Shown: piece by piece, positions 8,428 through 16,669 of the stretch
How positions within the stretch are numbered: position 1 is the stretch's first letter
Layout: the number at the start of each line of letters is the position of its first letter
Assembly: GCF_002368415.1 (NCBI RefSeq)
Contig: NZ_AP018290.1
Coordinates: 7,369,717 to 7,433,716 of the forward strand
From: Calothrix sp. NIES-4105
GTDB taxonomy: Bacteria; Cyanobacteriota; Cyanobacteriia; Cyanobacteriales; Nostocaceae
Length of the DNA: 64,000 bases
Direction of reading: 5' to 3'
Program-made: the position numbers and the translations under genes
The notes under the pieces: model-generated
What the model was told of the DNA's origin: nothing
Databases searched by the model: none
What the model saw: the letters and a program-made list of their open reading frames with translations, nothing else

Positions 8428-9192
8428 ATGTCGATTATTGCTCTCAGGGCGTGGTATCTTCAAGATTATGAGCCAATTCCAGAGTTGGAAAAGCGTCCCT
8501 GTGATATTCGCCTTAGTAAAAAGAGCCTTTTAAAATCAGGTTTACGAGCTGATTTTTTGGACGAGATTGAAGATGTGAAGAAGTCCACCTGGTTTGGTCG
8601 CTACCTCGAAGGTGAGAATATTGAGTTTTATATCGAAGGTAGTGGCGGGTATGTAGTCGCTAATATTGATTTGATTAGCCATGAAATTTATTTTACGAAG
8701 CAAACGTTGCTATCGCAGTTGGAACCAGTAATATTTTTGTGTCACCAAACCGAGTATCCGACTGCGAGTGAAGCATTACGCGATGCTTTGCAGCAAAGTC
8801 TTGAAAAATTAAATAAAAAATCGCGCGTTCCTTTGACTTTAGCTGAATCTTACCGTTCTAAGGAAGCTCCCCTACGTCTTAACCGGACTATGATGCGAAA
8901 AATTCGCAGAAGTTTACTATTTATTGCCGATATTACCCCCATTGCTCGCTTTGATGCAGAGGCGCCTGTATTGATTCCAAGTCCAAATGTTAGTATCGAA
9001 ACTGGTTATGCAATAACTTCTAAGCGAACTGAGCAAATTCTACTAGCTAACATGCAGCGCGAGGATTTACCAGGTCAATTTCCTTTCGACTTACCAAATA
9101 CGCAAATTCTGCAATTTAAAGACAGCAAAGAATTGAACAAAATACTTACCGACACGCTGCTCACACAACTCGCGCGATTTAGGCTATTTTAG
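8428..9192 (+). CDS. Conserved protein with TIR-like/nucleoside deoxyribosyltransferase-like C-terminal domain
   Basis: 254 residues. The N-terminal 150 residues have no recognised domain. The C-terminal part shows SLLFIADITPIARF, then a gap, then SPNVSIETGYAI, IEQ-type ILLANM, and QFPFDL. The order ADxTP - PNVxxExGYA - PFDL is the pattern of Rossmann-like TIR-like/nucleoside-deoxyribosyltransferase folds, in which the Glu of ExGYA is the catalytic candidate. Such domains cleave N-glycosidic bonds or bind nucleotides, often in defence settings, but I recall closely similar uncharacterised proteins as common in cyanobacteria. It stands alone, with a hairpin element upstream and a terminator-like stem at 9270. 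Function is unproven. Confidence 0.6.
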   Translation: MSIIALRAWYLQDYEPIPELEKRPCDIRLSKKSLLKSGLRADFLDEIEDVKKSTWFGRYLEGENIEFYIEGSGGYVVANIDLISHEIYFTKQTLLSQLEPVIFLCHQTEYPTASEALRDALQQSLEKLNKKSRVPLTLAESYRSKEAPLRLNRTMMRKIRRSLLFIADITPIARFDAEAPVLIPSPNVSIETGYAITSKRTEQILLANMQREDLPGQFPFDLPNTQILQFKDSKELNKILTDTLLTQLARFRLF

Positions 9193-9269
9193 CTTAATTT
9201 AAAATAAATACGCATTAACAAGTTCAACTGATTTGATTTCTGGAATACCTTGGCGCAATTTGAGTTGTA

Positions 9270-9294
9270 AATCTATACTAAGATAGATTTTTTC
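9270..9294 (+). terminator. Intrinsic terminator candidate
   Basis: aatcta-tactaaga-tagatt forms a stem directly followed by tttttct, 78 bp after the stop of the TIR-like gene. The stem is AT-rich and weak, but the T-run is in the right place. Confidence 0.5.
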
Positions 9295-9748
9295 TATAAA
9301 AGTCTATATCAAACTATATATAAAGCAAACATATATCCAAAAACATATGCCATAAAGGATTGGGCAAAAAATGTATATATGTATTGCTAACGATAAAAGT
9401 AAATAAGTAAAGTAGATTACTTAGCATTGCTAACCGCACTTGCGTTATTGGTGCTGCTCGTGTTTATGTTACTAAAATGTGGTAAAAACTATTAATATCT
9501 ACTGATACGTTATTATACATGGTAAATTGTTTAAAACCTACATTTCAGCGTTCGCATGTCATAAATATAACGATTAAACTAGTTTATCTAGACAATCTTA
9601 ATTTCAAGAAGCGAAACTAAAAACATTTTTAAAGTCAAATAGGTCAGATATTTAATAAATATTAAAATAGCAAATATGTTTGAAAAAAATCAAGATTATC
9701 TGTTAAAATATAAATAAAATAAACAACTGTAGGTCGAGCAGTTATAAT
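9295..9748. other. AT-rich intergenic spacer, 454 bp
   Basis: Very AT-rich DNA that presumably contains the left flank of the TnpB-related gene. No tnpA gene, no clear imperfect-palindrome left end and no short ORF with a convincing ribosome site was found. Confidence 0.4.
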
Positions 9749-11485
9749 ATGGGAAAGTCGTTGTTAAGTGAGTTAACACATCGTTCTTATTCAAAAATTA
9801 AAACTCAATCAGGGACACGCACTCTACAATTAAGAGTTGGAATTGAAGCGCGCATTGATTATCACCCATTCCTAGACGATTGGGGTGATAGATACCAATC
9901 AATAATGCGTACAGCATTAAATGCATTACAAAACGGGCAATCAGAGAATGACATTGAAAAAAGTTTTCAATCTAGATTTGATATTGATTGGGCATGGGCT
10001 GACTCAGTAGCAAGCGATGCCAAAGGTAGATTTGACCAATTAACTACTGCGCGCGCTTTAAGAATAAAGGCACTAGATGACGATATCAATGCAGGTTGGA
10101 AGTCAGTTGCCTCGACAATTGAATTAATGTCACAACAATTAGCAAACCCAACACTATTGAATATGAAAGGGTTTGCAAAACGGTTAATGGGATTAGAATC
10201 AAAAGTAAATAGGCTTGAACTAAAAGGCGTAGAGAAAGAAGAATTAAAAAAAGCAACCAGGTTACATATATGTTTTGGTAGCGCCAAATTATTTAATGCC
10301 CAGTATCATTTAGAAGAGAATGGTTATTCGTCTCATTATGAATGGCGTGTAGACTGGGAGAAAAAACGTGGTGGAAACTTCTACAGTGTTGGTAAAGGTT
10401 CTGTTTCGGGCAACAATCCTGTTGCCAAAATATTTTATATTTCAGACGACATATTTAATATTGTATTCACCGTTCCCAGATATTTACGTGGTGATTATGG
10501 TGATACAGTAAGTCTTGAATTTGAGGTATCAGGACAACGTAAACACAATTTACTTTATGCGTTAGAATCAGGAAAACCAGTAACAGTTCAATGTTTTAGA
10601 CGCGAACATAAACAAGACAAATGGTATATTCATTTAACCACTTATGTTCAAGATGTTCCGACTGTTTCTAGTAGAAATAATGGATGCATAGGAATTGATT
10701 TAAACGCCGAAACGATTGATGTAATTTATATTAAACGTGATGGCAACCCCGAAAGATGTCGCAATGCTATAAGTTTCCCTATTCCAACAGGAACCACTGG
10801 ACAGAAAGAAGCACAACTTCGAGATATTGTATGTGAAATTATTAAATTAGCGGAAATATATCAATGCCCTATTGCCTGTGAGAATCTGGATTTTTCAACT
10901 AAGAAGAATCAATTAAGGCATAGTGGCAGTAAAGAATATAATCGAATACTATCAGGATTTATATATGATAAATTTCGTTCTTATCTTGTTGTTAGGGCAG
11001 AAAAATATGGAATCTTGATATTATTTAAATCCCCATTTATGACCAGTATCATAGGAATGATAAAGTATATGGGGAAATATGGATTAAATAGTGGTAGTTC
11101 CGCTGCTATGGTAATTGCACGTCGTGCTATGGGTTTTCGAGAGTATATCCCCCAGCAATGGTTAAAAACACTTACTGCGTTTTTCCGACCAGAGGATTGG
11201 CATGACGCAGGATTTGCGGGAGGATGGCGAAGGATTTCGGCATGGCTGAAAAAATTTTGTATCCGCAGACCGCAATTGTTTGAACTCGATATCGTACTTC
11301 GGTTCTTATTAGATTCCTTAGTATCCGAATCGCAGAAAAAGACCCACGGAGCGCGAAAGCCGGGAGGTAGAGATAAGTCTGCGGGTAGGAGAAAGGGAAA
11401 GGTTAATCCTACTGTTGGTCAAGTACCACTTGAACGAGAACAAGCAAGGGCTACAAATATAGGGGCAGTCACCGTGGCTCCGTAA
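9749..11485 (+). CDS. TnpB-related (OrfB/IS605-type) RuvC-fold protein, non-canonical RuvC-III
   Basis: 578 residues, larger than classical TnpB (~400). The C-terminal half carries a RuvC-like fold. RuvC-I is IGIDLNAETIDVIYI (Asp), and RuvC-II is CPIACENLDFSTKK (Glu). The FKSPFMTSIIGMIKYM segment corresponds to PAYTS. RuvC-III is replaced by LNSGSSAAMVIARRAMGF, which lacks the usual catalytic Asp, and no CxxC zinc ribbon is present. This agrees with the group annotated as TnpB-related accessory proteins in cyanobacteria, in which I recall NSGTAAALVIARR as normal, so it need not be decay. The last 45 residues are Gly/Arg/Lys-rich and coincide with DNA able to fold as RNA. No TnpA is adjacent. 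Nuclease activity is uncertain. Confidence 0.75.
   Translation: MGKSLLSELTHRSYSKIKTQSGTRTLQLRVGIEARIDYHPFLDDWGDRYQSIMRTALNALQNGQSENDIEKSFQSRFDIDWAWADSVASDAKGRFDQLTTARALRIKALDDDINAGWKSVASTIELMSQQLANPTLLNMKGFAKRLMGLESKVNRLELKGVEKEELKKATRLHICFGSAKLFNAQYHLEENGYSSHYEWRVDWEKKRGGNFYSVGKGSVSGNNPVAKIFYISDDIFNIVFTVPRYLRGDYGDTVSLEFEVSGQRKHNLLYALESGKPVTVQCFRREHKQDKWYIHLTTYVQDVPTVSSRNNGCIGIDLNAETIDVIYIKRDGNPERCRNAISFPIPTGTTGQKEAQLRDIVCEIIKLAEIYQCPIACENLDFSTKKNQLRHSGSKEYNRILSGFIYDKFRSYLVVRAEKYGILILFKSPFMTSIIGMIKYMGKYGLNSGSSAAMVIARRAMGFREYIPQQWLKTLTAFFRPEDWHDAGFAGGWRRISAWLKKFCIRRPQLFELDIVLRFLLDSLVSESQKKTHGARKPGGRDKSAGRRKGKVNPTVGQVPLEREQARATNIGAVTVAP
11346..11483 (+). ncRNA. Candidate omega-RNA-like scaffold overlapping the tnpB-related 3' end
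   Basis: The DNA encoding the tail also contains nested helices. The outer stem is acggagc (11346-11352) with gctccgt (11477-11483). An inner stem pairs gtagga (11385-11390) with tcctac (11407-11412), and there is a small hairpin caagt-acc-acttg (11420-11432). TnpB guide RNAs are known to overlap the 3' end of tnpB on the same strand and run on into flanking DNA. By that rule the guide would begin near or shortly after 11484. This is inferred from position and fold only. Confidence 0.4.
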
Positions 11486-11585
11486 CTGATGATGGTAATG
11501 ATTCTATAAGTTATTATCAGTTTTTATCAGGTTTTTTAGTAGGTGTGTGCGTGTATACTGTGTGCGAGCTTCGGAGCAACGATTG

Positions 11586-14500
11586 ATGCGATTAATCACA
11601 AGCGATAGCTACACTGGGTATTTGGTACGGCGGTTGCTGGTGGCTGCTGTAGTAGTTCCACTCGTTCTAGGATGGTGGATTTTACAAGGACTACGCGCGG
11701 GAGTTTTTGATGCAGCGTTTGCGCTAACACTGTATGCAATTGTTTTAGTTGTTATTTTCACTTTAATGATTTGGCGCAGTGCAGCGAGTGTTGAGAAACT
11801 GAGTCGTCAGCGAGACTGGGTACAAGCAGCATTGAACGCGAATGAAGAAAAACTTCAAAGCTTTTTTGAATCGAATGTAATTGGAATTTTATTTGGTGAT
11901 ATCTACGGTAACGTTAGTCTTGCTAATGATGAATTTTTGCGGATGATTGATTATTCGCGCGAAGATTTAAAAGCTCTGAGAATTCGTTGGGTTGATATTA
12001 CACCACCCGAATATCTAAATTTGGAAACAGAGCGCATTGCCGAAGCTAAAAAGTACGGAATTTGCAAACCGTATGAAAAAGAGCTAATTCGTAAGGATGG
12101 TTCTCGTATTCCGATTTTGGTTGGTTATACGTTGACGGGGACAAAACGCGAAGAGTTAGTAGCTTTTATTCTTGATTTGAGCGAACGTAAACAGGTTGAG
12201 GCTGCATTGAAAAAAAGCGAAGAACGTTTTCGTTTAGCGGTAGATAATATTCCTGATACGTTTGTTATCTATGACGCGCAAAGACGGTTAGAGTTTGTGA
12301 ATGCTGCGGCATTACGAATGACAAATAAGTCAAACGAAGAAGTTCTTGGAAAAACCGACGAAGAAATTTTTCCTTCCTCCGTTACAGATACTTATTTGAA
12401 TGCGCTGGTACAAGCACAACAAACTCGTACTACACAAATTACAGAAGCAACAGCAACTCTTCCTAACAGTGGAACATTCACCACGTTGATAAAATATGTG
12501 CCAATTTTGAAAGAAAATGGCGAGCTTCATCAAATTCTAGCTATTAATAATGATATTACTGCGAGTAAACAAGTTGAAATCACGCTTCGTAATCAGCAAA
12601 ACTGGCTTGAATATTTACTCAATTTAATGCCGGCGCCGCTGCTTTTAATTGAACCAAGAACAGCAAAAGTCATCTTTGCTAACCGCGCAGCTGATGAAAT
12701 AGCTGGTGGTAAATTTCCTCTAGGTAAACCAGCCGAAGAATATCATACAGTTTATTATTGTACCGATGCGACAGGACAGCGTATTCCAGATGAACAAATG
12801 CCAGGTGTACGAGTGGCGCACGGTGAACGTTTAGATGGTATTGAGATAGACTGGCATAACCCAAATGGTAATATTCGCTCATTACTGATATTTGCTGATA
12901 CATTAAGCGAAATGTATGGTCATCCTGCTACTTGCGTGTTGATGTTCCAAGATATTAGCAAGCTCAAAGAAGTAGAAAAAGCTTTATCGCTAGGTTATAA
13001 GCGGCTCCAATTGCTTTTTGGAACTGCGAGTGATTTACTATCGAGCCAGAAACCCATTGCACTTTTAGACAGTGTTTTCCACAAGCTATCAGAACAAATA
13101 GGTTTAGATTGTTACTTTAATTATTTAGCTGATGAACCAAAACAAAAGTTACATTTAGCTTCGTATACTGGTGTTTCAGAAGCAGTAGCAGCAAATATTA
13201 GCGTATTACATTTTAATCAAGCGGTATGTGGAAGTGTTGCTGCAGAGCGTCAACTTATTGCAATAGAGGATGTACAGAATTCTTGCGACCCTAAAACTGA
13301 GTTGATTCGAGCTTTAGAAATAACAGCATTTGCTAGTTATCCACTTATTGCTCAGGGGCAATTATATGGAACGTTAGGTTTTGGCAGTCGTACACGTATT
13401 AAATTTAGCCAAAATGAAATTGGCATGATGCAAGCAGTGTGTGACTTAATTGCTATCGCGATTGAACGTTCACGTTTACTTGGTTCGTTGCAGCAGCAAA
13501 CTGACCAACTGCGCGACACAAACCGGATGAAAGACGAGTTTTTAGCTATTTTATCGCATGAATTACGCTCACCTCTAAATTCAATATTAGGCTGGTCACA
13601 GTTACTAATTGGGCGCCCAAATCTCGACGATGCGAAAAAATCGCAGGCATTAGAAACAATCGAACGTAATGCGCGCGCTCAAAAGCAACTAATCGAAGAC
13701 TTACTTGATATTTCGCGTATCATCCGTGGTAAATTACGACTCAACGTTGCACCGTGTAATCTCGTACCAATTGTCGAAGCAGCCATCGAAACAGTACGTA
13801 TTGCTGCGGAAGCTAAACAAATAGAAGTAATATTTACAATTCAGGACTCAAGCTGGCAAGCTAGTCAAAAAGTAATCTCACAAGATAAAGACGAAGCAAG
13901 ACAAAGCTCAATTTTTAACCCTAAACTTTTCGTCAAAGCTGATGCGGAACGTTTACAGCAAGTAACTTGGAATTTGCTCTCCAACGCAATTAAATTTACG
14001 GGAGTTGGTGGACAAGTCGAAATCAAATTAATCAAATTATCAGAAGTTAATAGTGACACTTACTGCGGCGCCATAGATCAAGTTCTAATTCAAGTCAAAG
14101 ATAACGGTATTGGTATTGAACCTGATTTTATCCCTTATGTGTTCGACCGTTTTCGGCAAGCAGATAGTTCGAGTACAAGAACACATGGTGGTTTAGGTTT
14201 AGGTTTGGCAATAGTTAAACATTTAGTCGAACTTCACGGTGGCAGTGTCGCAGTTGAAAGTCAAGGAGTTGCAAAAGGCGCCACATTCACAGTTAAACTA
14301 CCACTATTAACTAACGAGCATATTAACTCTAATCTCCATACAATACCCTCTTCAAATACACCTTCTCCTGCTTTAACGTTCTTACCCTCACTCGAAGGAG
14401 TACGTGTGTTAGTCGTTGATGATGAAGCAGACACCCGTAACTTTGTAGTAACCGTTCTCGAACAATCTTATGCACAAGTACAAGCTGCAGCTTCCGTTCA

Positions 14501-14771
14501 AGAAGCACTTGAATTAATATCTAACTACAAACCTGATGTAATAGTCAGTGATATTGGAATGCCGGGTGAAGATGGATACTCGCTAATCCGTAAAATCCGA
14601 AATCTACCATCAGATGCTGGAGGAAACATACCTGCCGCAGCGCTTACCGCTTACGCTCGTGCATCAGACCGACTACGAGCAATTCGAGAAGGTTTTCAAT
14701 TACACTTACCAAAACCAATTGAAGCAGCAGAATTAACTACCGTCGTTGCTTCTTTAGTAGGAAGAACATGA
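11586..14771 (+). CDS. Membrane hybrid sensor histidine kinase (PAS-PAS-PAS-GAF-HisKA-HATPase-REC)
   Basis: About 1061 residues. Two N-terminal membrane helices (LLVAAVVVPLVLGWWIL and AIVLVVIFTLMIW) are followed by three PAS domains (~90-460) and a GAF domain (~480-640). The HisKA H-box is DEFLAILSHELRSPLNS at about 655, and the HATPase has VTWNLLSNAIKFT, DNGIGI and GGLGLGLAIVKHL. A C-terminal receiver starts VRVLVVDDEADTRN and has its phospho-Asp in VSDIGMPGEDG. The ATG at 11586 has ggagc 9 bases upstream and is chosen over a GTG at 11547. It should sense a signal through PAS/GAF and pass phosphate internally to its own receiver; the ligand is unknown. It is the first of two giant kinases in this part of the window. 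Confidence 0.9.
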   Translation: MRLITSDSYTGYLVRRLLVAAVVVPLVLGWWILQGLRAGVFDAAFALTLYAIVLVVIFTLMIWRSAASVEKLSRQRDWVQAALNANEEKLQSFFESNVIGILFGDIYGNVSLANDEFLRMIDYSREDLKALRIRWVDITPPEYLNLETERIAEAKKYGICKPYEKELIRKDGSRIPILVGYTLTGTKREELVAFILDLSERKQVEAALKKSEERFRLAVDNIPDTFVIYDAQRRLEFVNAAALRMTNKSNEEVLGKTDEEIFPSSVTDTYLNALVQAQQTRTTQITEATATLPNSGTFTTLIKYVPILKENGELHQILAINNDITASKQVEITLRNQQNWLEYLLNLMPAPLLLIEPRTAKVIFANRAADEIAGGKFPLGKPAEEYHTVYYCTDATGQRIPDEQMPGVRVAHGERLDGIEIDWHNPNGNIRSLLIFADTLSEMYGHPATCVLMFQDISKLKEVEKALSLGYKRLQLLFGTASDLLSSQKPIALLDSVFHKLSEQIGLDCYFNYLADEPKQKLHLASYTGVSEAVAANISVLHFNQAVCGSVAAERQLIAIEDVQNSCDPKTELIRALEITAFASYPLIAQGQLYGTLGFGSRTRIKFSQNEIGMMQAVCDLIAIAIERSRLLGSLQQQTDQLRDTNRMKDEFLAILSHELRSPLNSILGWSQLLIGRPNLDDAKKSQALETIERNARAQKQLIEDLLDISRIIRGKLRLNVAPCNLVPIVEAAIETVRIAAEAKQIEVIFTIQDSSWQASQKVISQDKDEARQSSIFNPKLFVKADAERLQQVTWNLLSNAIKFTGVGGQVEIKLIKLSEVNSDTYCGAIDQVLIQVKDNGIGIEPDFIPYVFDRFRQADSSSTRTHGGLGLGLAIVKHLVELHGGSVAVESQGVAKGATFTVKLPLLTNEHINSNLHTIPSSNTPSPALTFLPSLEGVRVLVVDDEADTRNFVVTVLEQSYAQVQAAASVQEALELISNYKPDVIVSDIGMPGEDGYSLIRKIRNLPSDAGGNIPAAALTAYARASDRLRAIREGFQLHLPKPIEAAELTTVVASLVGRT

Positions 14772-14782
14772 TTTTTTTGTAC

Positions 14783-14798
14783 GGTGGCTTAAGCCACC
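14783..14798. terminator. Palindromic terminator between convergent genes
   Basis: ggtggcttaagccacc is a perfect 16-bp palindrome located 12 bp after the kinase stop and 17 bp before the convergent rhomboid stop. A T-run (tttttttg) precedes it on the plus strand, which gives the minus-strand reading a less typical tail. Confidence 0.5.
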
Positions 14799-14814
14799 AT
14801 ACTCTCTAATTATT

Positions 14815-15540
14815 TTATTGTCTAAAATAATACTCTTCTTCCGCTCTTTTGTCGCTGAACAAACCTAATAATGGACCAAGGATGGCGCCGAATAAGAAAC
14901 CACCTGCGTGTGCCCAATATGCAACACCACCGCTTTCCATACCTATATTAGTAGTTGTTTCAAGACTCGCAACACCATAAAATCCCTGTTGAAGGAACCA
15001 GAAGCCCAAAAAGAAATATGCAGGCACTCTAAAAGTAGGGAAAAATATACCTAAAGGCACAACACCAAGAATTTCAGCTTGTGGAAAACGCAAAATATAG
15101 GCGCCCATTACTCCAGCAATGGCACCGCTTGCTCCTAAGTTCGGAATATTTGAATTTTGGGCAAAATACCACTGTGTCAGCGATGCCAAAACACCACATG
15201 CTAAGTAAAAAATTAAATACTTAACATGACCGAGCTTATCCTCGACATTATTACCAAAAATCCATAGAAACAGCATATTTCCACCCAAGTGCAATATACC
15301 CCCGTGTAGAAATTGAGCAGTTATCAAGGTTGTCCACTCAGGTATTGGCTGATTTATTGCAACTCCACCAAAACTCAAACTTAACTCGCGCGGAACAACC
15401 GCAAACACATGCATAAACCCATCTAAGTACTGAGGAGGCAGACTCGACTCATATATAAAAGCGAAAACATTAATCGCAATCAGCCCAAAAGTCACATATG
15501 GGGTGATTGTCGTCGGATTATTATCACGAATTGGAACCAC
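14815..15540 (-). CDS. Rhomboid family intramembrane serine protease
   Basis: 241 residues with six or seven hydrophobic segments. The catalytic serine is in GASGAIAGVMGAY, and the catalytic histidine is in YWAHAGGFLFGAILG. The family's HGGILHLGGNMLFLWIFGNNVED motif (HxxxHxxxNM type) is intact. Rhomboids cut membrane-spanning substrates within the bilayer. The start MVPIRDNNPT is the usual first residues of this bacterial rhomboid group (mxPlrD). It is a single gene that converges with the large kinase. The substrate is unknown. Confidence 0.93.
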   Translation of the reverse strand: MVPIRDNNPTTITPYVTFGLIAINVFAFIYESSLPPQYLDGFMHVFAVVPRELSLSFGGVAINQPIPEWTTLITAQFLHGGILHLGGNMLFLWIFGNNVEDKLGHVKYLIFYLACGVLASLTQWYFAQNSNIPNLGASGAIAGVMGAYILRFPQAEILGVVPLGIFFPTFRVPAYFFLGFWFLQQGFYGVASLETTTNIGMESGGVAYWAHAGGFLFGAILGPLLGLFSDKRAEEEYYFRQ

Positions 15541-15986
15541 AAACGTTTTTCCTTAACTTTAAGCAACCAGCCTCACATTACTCAATTTTGAAAACGCGCG
15601 CTTCTTTCTCTAGGTTCAATTGCCAGGTAGATAATTTAACCAACTGTAGGTTGGGTGGAGGCGCCTTGGTTCCCAACACATACACCACTAATAAAATATA
15701 AACAGCGGACACAGATATTACAGAAATGTAGCATGTTGGGTTTTAGGCGCCTACCCTTTTTGATGCATTATTATGTAAAGTTATTGCATTCTATATAAAT
15801 AATTACCACAGAGACACAGAGGGCACGGAGGAAAGAGGAATGAACCACAAAGAACACGCTCGTACACAAAGGAAGAATTATTAAGATATACTCCTCATAA
15901 TTCAAAACTATTAGCTGTATCTTCTCTGTGTCCTCTGTGTCTCTGTGGTAAACAGTAACAGTAAGTAAGCATTGCTAACATACAAA
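15541..15986. other. Intergenic spacer with a 147-bp inverted-repeat unit
   Basis: At 15804-15830 and 15924-15950 two arms of the taccacagagacacagag family face each other (complementary over about 27 positions with a few mismatches) around an AT-rich centre. The same repeat family occurs near 40299, 44930, 49960, 53080 and 62300. Two GGCGCC sites are also present. No gene was found; the promoter of the rhomboid gene should lie at the left end. Confidence 0.55.
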
Positions 15987-16622
15987 TTAGTTTTGCGAAA
16001 ATATTATCAACTCACTTAAACGCTTTAATATACTTAATACCTGTTGTAATTCACTTTCTTTCTCTATTGATAAAGCATAAGAACGAGCATATTTTGGTTG
16101 CCCTTGATTAATAAGTTTTATAAAGACAAACTCTCTGCCGTTTACAAGTAAACCAAAAGTCGGCTGTTCGACATTGGGAGTATCAAGCATATAAGCTAAT
16201 GCTTGAGGTAATGCGGTTATTACATCAAATTTGGTACTTTTTGATTCGATGACTAAAACCCAAAGGCGCCTTTGTATAACTAGAACATCTATATTACCTT
16301 TAACTGTAACACCTTCATCTTCAGCAGAAATCTGAATAGAAGTTTCTGTTTCTATCTCATAAGGAGCTTGATATAAACCTGCTAAATCTAGCAATCGAGA
16401 CAATACTACCATCTTCACGGCTTCTTCTGACATCGGGCGCCGTTTTGTTAAATTTAAGTAATTGCTCTTAATTCGTTCTAAAGATGTTTTTTCTTCGTCG
16501 GTCAGTAATGGTAAGTTTTCTATCCATTCTGTGAAAAAGCCAGTATCTGTGACTAATTCTAAGCCAAATTTTTCTTCCAAATCGTAAAGACTAATATCGC
16601 GCGCTTGGATTGTTTGTATCAT
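15987..16622 (-). CDS. Type I restriction endonuclease R N-terminal-like (HSDR_N) nuclease domain protein
   Basis: 211 residues, a stand-alone version of the PD-(D/E)xK nuclease domain found at the N-terminus of type I R subunits. The active-site pattern is visible as GNIDVLVIQRRLWVLVIESKS, giving D-x(n)-ExK, and LPQALAYM is the QxxxY-like helix of the HSDR_N family. No helicase domain and no hsdM or hsdS genes are nearby, so it is not a complete restriction system. Single-domain forms like this are common in cyanobacteria and their role is unknown. The ATG at 16622 begins a conserved-looking N-terminus. Confidence 0.8.
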   Translation of the reverse strand: MIQTIQARDISLYDLEEKFGLELVTDTGFFTEWIENLPLLTDEEKTSLERIKSNYLNLTKRRPMSEEAVKMVVLSRLLDLAGLYQAPYEIETETSIQISAEDEGVTVKGNIDVLVIQRRLWVLVIESKSTKFDVITALPQALAYMLDTPNVEQPTFGLLVNGREFVFIKLINQGQPKYARSYALSIEKESELQQVLSILKRLSELIIFSQN

Positions 16623-16669
16623 AATTACTGTAAAATAAATAATACATATGTATTGTATTTGATCTTTTA

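Noticed and set aside
8231-9192. Retron: inverted-repeat ncRNA followed by a deoxyribosyltransferase-like effector
   Set aside because: No reverse transcriptase (no YADD-type motif) is encoded anywhere in the window, and the gene looks like a conserved stand-alone cyanobacterial protein.
15987-16622. Type I restriction-modification system
   Set aside because: Only the HSDR_N-like nuclease domain is present; there is no helicase part and no hsdM or hsdS nearby.
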